Below, piece by piece: positions 10,401 to 22,400 of a stretch of 32,212 nucleotides of DNA; the stretch's first letter is position 1, and every line of letters starts with the position of its first letter. The notes beneath the pieces were generated by a model. That model had not been told where the DNA came from and did not search any database. It worked only from the letters and a program-made list of their open reading frames with translations. A program made the translations under genes and the position numbers. This DNA comes from Phoronis ovalis (lineage: Eukaryota > Phoronida > Phoronidae): positions 1 through 32,212 of the forward strand of contig JAOXYB010024847.1 in the NCBI GenBank assembly GCA_028565635.1, in the 5' to 3' direction.

Positions 10401-13400
10401 TACAATAATACCCATCACATTCATTTGTACACATTATTAGCTATGGCTCACGTAGTAAACACATTAACTAACTTTAGTGTTTGCAAATGTCAGTCACGCT
10501 TCCGTTTGGGCACAATTTCAGGTCAGCTACCAGCTTCGTTCAAGTTATCTTGAAAGTTTCAGCCATTTAAATGAAACAAGACATTAGCAATGTTAGATGC
10601 CTATCTCATCTATGGGATCATATCACATTGCGGCTTGTATATGTGGTTTTGTAGCCCTGATTTGTAGCTGGGCAGTGGTTCTCTTACACATTATACACAC
10701 AGAAAGCAAAGCATCAAATACAATTAATGTTAAGGATTTGGATGACATTTTATCCGCTTTCAAGGCCATTTTAAAATCTAAAATCATCCTAACCGGTCCT
10801 AATACACCCAACCACCTGTGGTCATCTTGAATCCATCTTCAAATCATCCAGTTAACTTCTTCGTCTTACTGGAAAGTGGCACAAACATATTGGAAGCAAT
10901 CTGTGCCAAAACTTTTACCTAATCTGTACTTTGACCGTAACTTACTGTTCTAAATAAGAGGCTGATCGAATAAAACTTCAAGCTGTTATTGTGTCCTACC
11001 ATCTCAAGAACAAACATGGCTGCCAGACAACCATCTTGCAAGTGATCCGAGTCATCTGTACTTTGACCTGTAGTTACTCTATACCGAATATGAAGCTGAT
11101 ATAAAAACTGATTGAAGTAGTTATTATCAGACAAAGATAGTGTTACGCATAACAAAAAAATGTCAAATATTCAGATCAGCATTTGACCCACTTCTCAAGG
11201 TTATTTTATTGTCACCTAGTCTGTTACTCCCACCAACCTATGACATTCCTGAATCCACTTTCAAAATTGAAGTGGCGCAATGTGATGTGCTCTCTCGGAA
11301 ACATACATGGCTGCTTATCAGCCATATTGTACGTAATTAAGGTCAAAATTATAACCGACCGGTATCTTGACCAGTATTTATCCTTTACCAAATATGAAGC
11401 TGATCTAAAGCTGCTACCATAACGTACCATCTCGGACAACGACAACACATACAGGACGATGTCCATTTCACTGTTATGAACTTTTTGGATGGGCCTTTCA
11501 GATTGGGAAGGGTACTTATTTCATTTTTGAATATTTGGTAGACATTTATTGGAAAGGGTTTATTTGAAACAACAATTATTAAATTTACCAAGTTACGGGC
11601 AACATTTAATGTTTCCAATTGCATTTCAAGTTGATAACATTTCAGTTTTAATTTGTTTTTTAAAAAAATGTAATTGTTGATAAAACTTTTATTATCAATC
11701 TACTAGTAACATTCAATACAATATATTTAATATTATAATAATAAAATATTTAATTGGTGGTAACTTCAAGTACATACAGCGAGCCAAGCAGCTATTGAAA
11801 GACAGTATTAGGAAATATTTAAAATACACTTCCTTTTAAATCCAACAGCTGATTTAAGGTTCAATATTTGATCCAGAATGAGCTAATTAACTAATTTTTC
11901 TGTCATTCTCAAATTACCAACCCTGGGTGTTTAAATGGGTGTGGGCATTTATTTCATTTTCAAGCTTCTGAGGTGGGTGTTTATTATGGGGCATTTAATA
12001 GCAGAATGACCATTTATTTAGAAAAATAGGTACTTTTGCTACTGAATCCACTGAATAGCTCCACAAGATATTGACGACGAGTGATAAAAATATTTCATCA
12101 TTAAAATTACATAAAATAAAAAAATCTTGTAAAATATTCAAGTATTATGCTAGCTGTATTGTACCACTCTTTAGTCAAACAAAATGAAGTCATTATGCCC
12201 TTGTTTTGCATCTAGACTAAGACTTAGGGATCATATTTTATTCAAGTAATGATGATTGTGGCTATAAAATAATACGTTTACTTATTAAGTACATTTTTGA
12301 TATATGTAGGCGTGCTAAAAATGTATTAAGTTAACTAACCGAAAAAAATAGTTTGTCATGAAAAATTGTATACGGAAATTAGTAAAAAAATACACTTGCA
12401 AAATATTCCAGTATTTTACTAGCTTTATTGTTCCTCTCTTTAAAAGAACAAACTGGCACGAATATGTCCTTGTTTTCGCATCTAGACTTAGATTAAGAGA
12501 TCATATTTTATTCCACTAATGATGCTTGTGGCTTTAAAATATGTTTGCTTATTTAAGCCCATTTGATATATGTAGGTGAGGCAAAGATGTGTTAAGTCAA
12601 CTGATCAAAGTATTGAAAATTAAAAACTGTAAACACGTCAGTCAAATCCTAATATGCTGCTGCGATGTCACTTATATGTCCAGTTGTCTGTACATCAATC
12701 TTATACATGGCTGCATCAAATCCACATGGGGTCACATGGGTCAGAAAGTATGTCCATATGCGCAAATCAAAAATCACACGTGCATAACATGCTTTACACA
12801 TTTAAGGTATATATTTAGCGAAATTTTGGCAAATAGCTATTTTTTAAAAATGCATGGACTGCCAAAGGTTATGTTTCACCATCAGACACAAATGCTTTTA
12901 AAAGGCTTAAAAAGGATATGATTTATTTTTAATCAGGTCTTCCAAGTCCCTTTTAAAGTTGCAAGTCTTCCAGCTATATATGTGCTTGGGGATTTTTAAA
13001 CCCTATGTTTGAGCATGTGAATGCACCCGTAACATGAGTGCCCTTTCCTGGACATCAAATAAGAATTCACAATAATAAATAAAAATTGTTATTTACATTA
13101 CATGGTCCTAATAGATACATTAGTTTGATAAACAAAGTGGAAACAAGAGCTGTTGCAAATGTTTAAATGTAAAGTTGTAATTAATAGATTCGGCAGTAAA
13201 AGTTGGCTATGTTCAAGGTTAATCAGCAATATAAATCTAACAGACAATCACGCCTTTCCCAGCCAGTTACAATTTAGCTCCAGAGGAAATTAAGATTACT
13301 AAAAATGTGATGATATATCTTTCTGTCATACCTGTACAATGAATTAAATGGATTACTTAAATGCACATGAGAATAATCCATGAACCAACAGGCTGACAAA

Positions 13401-16400
13401 AAGGCTTATAGTTAAGCCCCAAACACCTGCAGCCCAATACTGTAATCTATGTGCAGGATATTGTGGAAGTGGGGAGTTTATACAATCCCTTGATAATCAT
13501 GTGATGATACATTGTAAAGCTTTTCTGTGGAAATTTTGTTTAACCAACCAAAGCAGCTCAAAATAAGGGAGGAACATGGGCTTTAATCTATGATTTAAGA
13601 TGTCACATATGCTTGATTGTGTGACCTGATTTGAAACATTACTACAAAAAAGTTTTTTATATTAATTAGGGTTTCATAAATGATATCGATAATGATGATT
13701 CATATTAAGTAATGTTTGGTAACACTTTTGTTTATTTCATATGTTTTCCTTACCACCAATCTGTAATAACTATTTACCATAACCCTGTGGGAAAGCAACA
13801 ATTCTAAAGATTGAACAATATTCAATTTTTTACTAAAAGTACTAAATGTTATTATCATATATTTGATTTTGAAACACTTGAATTCACATATTAATCCCCT
13901 CTGATAACATCTCATGCCAATGAACAAAAGTGTGAATGAGGAATAATGTTATTGGTCTACAGGGTGACCCAAAAATAATAGGACAGTTTGATTTGACCTC
14001 AGTATAAATTAATAATACTTGCATTCTGTTATGTAAAAAAATAAATCTGTATCAAACTTGCATAAAATAAACTAAATCTTATTGGGATTGTAGGCAGCTG
14101 CTACTGGAAAAAACACTTCGTATCATGATTATTTGAATTGAAAATATGCATTACATAATTGTCAGGTTTCCATTTTTAAGTAATCATCAGTAGGTAACAA
14201 TGTCAGAAATCATGTTATCTTTTTTCTTAAGATTAATAATATATTATTTTCATGCAATATGGTTGTATAACTTTCTCTCAAATTTTGTGATAAAATAGCA
14301 GTTGGTTTATAATTTTGTTACAGATAAGGACATTTTGCATGATTTGAGTCAGGCAGCTAATGCAACATAAATGGATAAAATAAATTCCGAATCCAGCCAC
14401 ATCCCTTTTCCTTCGTTAAAAAATAAATTACTTTTATTATAATGATAATGATTATGTCCAATAAGTCAAAAGATTACATGATTAAGTCTCTGTCTATCAC
14501 TAATGAGAGCTTATAAATGTTTGTTGTATTAAAATTGTGATTAGGAAGCTTAGTGTGTCCACTGTGCCAAATGGTTACATTATGCTTTGGGTTAGTTAAC
14601 CTATAAATAGTGCTCATTTTCAGACATTTCCTAAAAATGAGCTATATTTTGGAAACAGGTGGACTCATGCCTTAAGGCACTCTGTTAAAGGTAATTACTG
14701 TCAGATTAAAATTAGTTTTAAACTGATTCGATAAATTAGAACTGTGTGAGCCATTTGGTATATAAAAAATAAGAATTTTACAACACACTAAAGATTTAGT
14801 TGTTCCAGTGCTAAAACATCTATTAACTACTTTGAATCAAAAGACGTGGGGAAAAAGACATATAGGTTTATTCAGGCCCATTTTTATGTCATTGACATTT
14901 GGTCATTTAAATTTTGTAAATCAAGGATTTAATAATGTTTACACAAGAAAAAGGCAAGATGAACAAGATTCTATGGACCAAATAATTTGAGATAAGAATA
15001 TGTTAGAAAAACAACAATAAGAATCTATACACTGAAGTGTACAAAGAAGAACGAAGCAATTGTAACCTTGAGACACTATTAAGATAACAGATTACAGATT
15101 CATTTGGTCTGTCACAAACAGAGTTCGGGTTTTAAAACAGCCAAACTGACAGTTTTTTAATTTTGTGAAAACTTGGAACGAAAGAATTGTCATTAGTTAA
15201 TGCATTTGTAATTGTTATGGCAAATATTTGCTAACATAACAGTTTGATTTTGACTGTTTGACAGTCAAATATGGAAACCAACTGTACAACTGAGGCGCCT
15301 ATACTGATTTCTAGTATTCAAAATTTTAAACCAACTATTGCATATCTATTGATGACCATCAAACTAGTCATGGCAGTTTTAATCATACTTGGGAACAGTT
15401 CTGTAATACTTATGTATTGGAATTTTGCAAAAATCAGAAAAGCACCTCACAATGTGTTTGTAGTAGCATTAGCAATGACTGATCTGTCATGTGCACTTCT
15501 ACAAATACCATTTGATGCGATTAAAAATATTTTACCCAATATGTATTTCCCAAATACACCTTTGCCTTGGCAGTACAGGAGCAAGCACTGGTGTTTAATT
15601 ACACTATATGTTCTTTTACAACCAACTGCATGGTCAGTGGCAACAATGGTAACAATTGCAATCGAGCGATTTGTTATAACAAATTTCACCATGAAAGCCA
15701 GGGATTGCATTTCTCGTAGAAATTGCGCAATATCAACGGGAATTATGTGGTCTATATTTAGTGTTCCTGTGCTTGGATGTATAATCAAGTCAGCAGATGA
15801 AACATATCACCCTAACGTTCGATGTACAACTGGCAGACAATTTGATAAAGGGTGGGAAAGTGCTCAGTTCCTGTCAATCTCTGCTATTCCTATGGCATTT
15901 TCTGCAGTGCTGTATGCTGCAATACTTATAAAGGTTGTCTGTCATAGGCATCGAGTGCAAACAACAATAGAAAATGAGGATGCACTCCAGCTACGCCAAA
16001 ATCAAGTAACAAAAACAATGTTTGTGGTTTTATTTTTTTTTGTCATCTGTATGTTACCATTTTACATTCTAGATATTTTGTTGGATTTAACAAGATATTC
16101 TAATAAAGTTTTGCGAGAAGTTTTAATACAAGGTAGTGTAATCTTATGGCATTGTAACTCACTTGTTAATCCTATTCTATATGCTTTTACAAATAGCCAT
16201 TTTCGCAAGTATTTTAAGAAACTTTTTGACAGGAGGAACATTGTTCATGCACAACGCTAAAAGTAAAGTGCATAAAACATTTACAAATACTTTTATTTGA
16301 AGAATGAACTACAGTATGAATAAGACTTCTACTAAATATTGTTGACATGACAGCGGCAATTTGGCAGAAAAATCATTAAGTTTTTATTCCATTTTGCTTT

Positions 16401-19400
16401 CAGATTTACGGAATTGTAACTTTACGATGCTTCTAACAACAGGGCAGGTGTAGTACTACTTGTCAAGCAGAAATAGGTACTTTGTCCTAGAAATATTAGT
16501 GTTGGTTTAGTACTGATTTGTAAGGCTAGAACCAAATTATCTTAATACGTAAAGTTTTGTTACGTTTTCTGCATTTTGATGTAGGCAACTCGATAATAAT
16601 GCTTATGTTAATTTATGAATATTTGTATTTGTGTTATATTCTAAAACATGTTCTCATTTGTGTGTCATTTGTAACTCAAGGATCAAGTGCCTATTGCTAT
16701 TAGCAGAAAACAACATTTATTTATTACTCAAGTAATGTTACTTGTTATGAATTAGTGTATTAAAAAATGTTTTTTGGAGAACACCAACTTCCCATGGTGC
16801 ACATGTAGCACAAACACTATTTGTTTTAGGCAAATTCAAATGTTCATTGTTATTGTCAACATGTTTATATTTACTTTTATAAGTTATTCTATATTGTTCT
16901 CGTCTTAAATACATTCAAAATACATTAAAGCCGATTTTAGTAGTCACCTGATTTCTTTTTGCACTTTACTTTACAACTCAAGCTCAAAATTAATTTATTT
17001 CAAACATAGTGGTGATGTGTTAGCTTTGAGGCCACAAGCTGGACATTATGTGGCATCATGCTTCAAACACTGCTCTGTGTGATTGTACCAGAATTGGTTT
17101 AACCCATCACATTTTCATTTTTTTTGAAAATCGGAAATACAAAAATCATATTCCCATATTTTAAGGCAAAAATTGGCAAAAACGAACGACTTGGCAGGTC
17201 TGTATTTGGCACAGAATGTTACAATGATTGCTTCGTTATCTCGAACAATCCGGAATAGAATGAAATGCAAAAAGAATTTGATTCAAATCTTGTCAGCTGT
17301 TTTTTAGCTGTTTGCATGATTATTGATATTACTCAAATATTGATATTTGGACACAAGATGTAAAAAAAATGCATTTAAAACGGTATTACAGGCAAGAGAG
17401 GAGGCAACTGGTGTACTGGAAAATTAAATAAAAGTTTGTTTTTGTCTCATGAATTTTACGAAATGAAAAAACAAAAATTATATCCTTGCTTTTTTTATCT
17501 TTATTAAGTAGTAATAGTTTTAAGTGGCGGCATGTATTCAACATAAAAGTAACATTGTTCAAATAAACAGACTACGCTGCATCTAAAAATGTATAACACT
17601 TCTACAACATTAGCTACTAGGTTTATTAAATCACTGCAAAATGACAAGGTGTGAAGCTTGATCGGGAGTTGCGTCATACATTAAAATTTAAGTTTTAACT
17701 GAAAACGTCCAAATTTTTTTCTTTTTCCCTATAAAGCTGCAAAGTTCAAGCTGCTAAAAGTTTTTTAAATAAGATCATTCCCTACCATATAATATTTAAT
17801 TTGGTATATAACATATGCACCTTTGCCTCAACAAAACATTTTTTTATCTTGTTTAACCCACCATCCCAAACTGTTAAATTACAAGATAATATTATTATTA
17901 AATTGTGCATCAGTAACTGAAAAACTAATGACAATAATATTGTTCCTTTTTCCTTTAACAATTTTGATCTTTATAAGGTAAAACAAATCATTTTCGTTTT
18001 CTTTATTTGAGTGCGAGTTTTGAATAACCTTATTTAATAAGGAAAACTGTATAAAATTTGTGTACTTTTTCAGATCAAAATTTAATAAAAAGCAAATTTT
18101 TCCTTTTTCCTTATTCTAATCAAAATTGGGTTTCTCAAGACTCAAAGTAGGTTCCTTACCTCATCATCAAGAAGAAGTATTGTTGAACAGCACAAAATGA
18201 TCTGGTGAAAAAAACTGTATGAGTGGAAATGTATCAAGCATATATTTTTGTTGACATCAAATAGATCTACATGAGCAAATGATGTACTTTTTGCATGAGT
18301 TTTACACTAATTTCCGTCAAAATATTTCGATACTGCGGATACATTATAATATTGCGGATACATCACAATATAGGTACAGTTTATGAAATATGTTGATACA
18401 GAATTTTAACAAAATAATTAGGTTTTACCATGAACAGGTACTTTAAAATGACACATCAGGTAATACTGCAATTACATGCTCTAGTTGAGTGAATCTATTT
18501 ATGGAAGTAGAAGCCTTGGACAGGGTTCACAGAGATTGAATTTAAAGCTCAGGATATTAACATCTGTTTTAGAAACCTCTGTGTAGTGTAAACGTCGAAC
18601 TGTAATTTCGCAATTTTTGGATTAATCCGGTGTGGATTTGCATAGGATTATACTTGATTTGCAGGAATTTGGTAACATAGCAAATTACTCATGGTACTGC
18701 ATAAATCCTTGGATGATGTTTGAATGACACAAAAAATAGAAAGCCTTATTTTAATGACAAAACAGAAACTTTACAGTCAACTGAAGACAGCGTAGAAAAT
18801 CAAGATGTATTAAATTATGCAAATGTTGCAGATTCTGTTGGGCAAGGATTATTCAAACAAGTAGATATTGACGAAGGCAAAGAAAAAATTGATAATGATG
18901 TAGTGAATGATGATTCACGCCATTTGGGGCTCGCCTAAATACACTTGGCTACCAACACTAATATGGGGCTACCTAATTATCAGCTTAACTAGCCCTCATG
19001 GCTACCATCAACTTTCCACATGTATCAAGCCCTGTCTGTGGCACATTATACTTACCGATACGAAAAAAATCTATCCAGTTTTCTTCTAACAGTTTTGGTC
19101 ACTAAGACGGAACCTCAATTATACAATCCCCTACACATGGAGGCTGTCTCATTAGCCGAATGATTTAGCTAAGAGATATTCAATAATAACTATGAGTAGG
19201 AATAGGTTAATTCAAATTTGATGAGCAAAATGTCCTCAAAAAATAATGACAAGAAAAACTGCATTCATACATTGATTGCGCTACAAAACTGACAATATTT
19301 AGGATTCTACCTCACTAGAAAAAACATCAGCAGGGAAGATGTGTATAAAAGAAAAATAAATTTTGGTAACCTTGTTTGTGACAGTTCCGTTCTGTTAATG

Positions 19401-22400
19401 TTAACACAATGACATCATTTTGTTTTTGTTGGGTAAAGCAGCGGCATAGTTTTGCATTGATTTTATAACAAATAACTAGTTCAAACTGATATAAAGCACA
19501 TACAGTTAAAACAAAAATTGTGCGTATCCAGTAATGGCGTGTAAAAGAAAAACAGGGCAGGTAGGCAGGGAAGGCAAGCATTTAAAAAAAAAATTTGACC
19601 AAAGCATGAAAGGCACAATGAAAAGAATAACAACACAGGTGTTCACTGTGAAAAAAAACATTATGGCCTTAAATTTTATTTTGGCCTTAAAAACTATACA
19701 TAAATAAATCTGAAGGATTTTTGCTAGACAGCTGTTAATTTGGGATGTTAACATTATCAGTTACCAGTTGGAAGAATCCATTGATCTTTCCTTGCCTTTG
19801 AAACAAAGTGCCACTAGGTGGTATATCATGACAATTCTTTCTACAATATTGTCGTTAAAATTTAACATCTCTACTGTCTTTACTTATTATTTACTCTACT
19901 AAAAATTATTGTAAAAAAAATACAATTTATCACATTTTCAAGTAAAGTTAATATTTTGGCTTTTCCTTCCCTCTCCATAATGTATTGAATTCCTGTTTTT
20001 GAAAGTGAATGTGCTTTCAATCAAATATAAATTTTTATCTTTTAAACACCATGAATATTTTAAATTCTGTTTGCCATTTTACATTTACATAATAATATAA
20101 AATTTTGTTATGAGTATGATAAGATTTAGGTGACTTATCATTACTAAATCTTCTGTCTGCAATGCTGTACAATACTAAATAATCACAGCTATTAAACTAG
20201 ATGCTGTTTCATAATGTATGCTTAACTTACATAAAACTAATTATTTGCCAATTAAATATACTTGCATTTTTAATGTTACCCTGTATATTCTACATACACC
20301 TGAGTTCACATATAAATTTCATGTTGCCATATCAAAGATAAAAAAGTAACTGCAAAATGGTTAATACTTTAATCCACATTTCTTGATAATGGGATTTTAG
20401 ATGTTATTAATGTCACATAATATCAATTTAAATGAGATGATATAATCTTACTCTCCTAGACAGTATTAATAACCAGAATAACTAATGATATAACTGTATC
20501 TGGCACGGAGCAAAAAACAAACTAGCGGTTACAGGTACATCCTACCACAACTAGAGACCCGGATACTGTTCAGCCACCTTCTAAAATTCTGGAATGTCAG
20601 CAACCAACTTTTATCTTAATACATTGTACACCATTGCTGCCATTTGATAGCAAAGCTGAAAACCTTATTCCGGTACATGGGCTACTTTAGGGTAGTTGTG
20701 AAATGTGTGAAAGATGTTTGTGTTGACATTTCCAGCAAGATCAAAACTAAAAAAGTGTTACAAGCCATTTTTGGTTAGTCTCTCAAGTATAGACAATGTA
20801 AAAGAACATTTTTATTACACACAAAAAGGATGCATTATCTATTATTTTTTATAAAATAAGATTCTTTTATATTTGCTTGCAAGAACATCAACATCTTCTG
20901 ATTGGTTAACACACAGATATTCCCCTTCCCTCCTTATACGACAAACTACATTTTATTTCCTATTTGTAGCCTCTCACTAAACCTAGATACTGCAAATTTC
21001 CTGATTCCTATAATTAATCAAACTGCATCTCCGCCCTTTAATGCTGACATCATATAAAGGGACAAAACCACTATGTAATATCTCATCTGTATACCTCAAA
21101 CTGAATATCCTATTCTGACAATTATTCATTAGCTCTGATTGATCACAGCTAAATTTTCTTCATTTTTGTTTGGCATGCAATAAATTAACTCGAAAAACAG
21201 AGCTATAATTAAATTACACTTACAGTACTTGCTTTGATCAACAAACAGAGATTGACACCTGGAGAGATATTAATTACCCTTGTTATGTGACTTTAAATCA
21301 GATGACTATAGGCTAGGTTACATGTGCATATATTTAACTTCAAATTAAACTATGCAATAGAAAATAAAAGACCAAGTAAGTATGTGCCATTTTGAGTTTT
21401 GCCCGCCAAAATTTTCAAACAAAAATCGCAACAAATCTATTTACATCAAATAGTATACTAGCTTTATCACAAGACCAGTATTTACAATCAATTAAGAATT
21501 AAACCCTATCTGATTGCTTTTGCACAGGATTCTCCATAAAAAGGTACATGACCCAATGAAAATAACAAGGTTTAAAGAAGATATTTCAAATGGTAGAGAT
21601 GACGACAGTTTGAAACTAAATACGAACACTGAACTTCACAAGTAAACTTACCAACGAGAAAATTTTAGATCCTTTTGACTTAACCATTTTAAGAAATTTA
21701 CAACAATCTAGAAAACAAATGAAGGTAAATTTATATAAAATGGAATTTATTAGTTTAATGCCAAAAATATTTCTATCCAAGGCAACCAAAACAAATAAAT
21801 CATATGGAAGTCATATAGCAGGAAAGTATTTTTTTTTATTAAACTGACGCATGTACAATTTTCACTATTAAGTATATCCAGCCAAGGGGTGAGTCGGCAC
21901 TTTCTGTTCATATACAGTGTGCACCAAAAAAATTAACGGTCAGCAAGGTTCCTATACGTCAGTTAAAGTCGCTAGATACAAAGACGTGTATATATATATT
22001 TCTGGTTATGTTTTAGTAATTAAACTAAAAAGGCATAAAAGTACACATTATTAAAGAAGTTAATACTCTAAACATTACAAATTCTGAGGTTATATAGTTT
22101 GAATTTGGTTGTACGACTTGATAAAAACTACAAACTGTCTCATATTTTAATAATTTTGGTTTGTTCAAAAGTTATAATTTTTTGAAACAGTTTTGTAGAT
22201 CTATAGAGAAAGATTATTTCTGCCAAGTTCAGTTTGTGAGTGCATGGGTTTTTGACCTAAATTTTTTTTGAAAGTTAAAATTCGAAAAACAAAACTTTTT
22301 TTCCAACATGGCCATATATCAGATCATAAGAATTATTTTCAACCTTTTGTCTTTTGATTCATTGTTATTCTATCGATAACATTAGGCCCATTCACACTTA

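Noticed and set aside
12589-12921. 110-codon plus-strand ORF
   Set aside because: It begins in the second copy of a tandem duplication and has a random, Cys/His-scattered composition without a recognisable fold.
15447-15788. 113-codon minus-strand ORF
   Set aside because: It is the complement of the GPCR copy 1 coding frame. The same happens at 24245-24499 for copy 2.
13958-20285. TACAGGGTGACCC (13958) and GTTACCCTGTA (20275) as ends of one transposon containing GPCR copy 1
   Set aside because: The ends agree over too few bases and similar solitary ends are common. A 6.3-kb element carrying a receptor is not supported without repeat copies.
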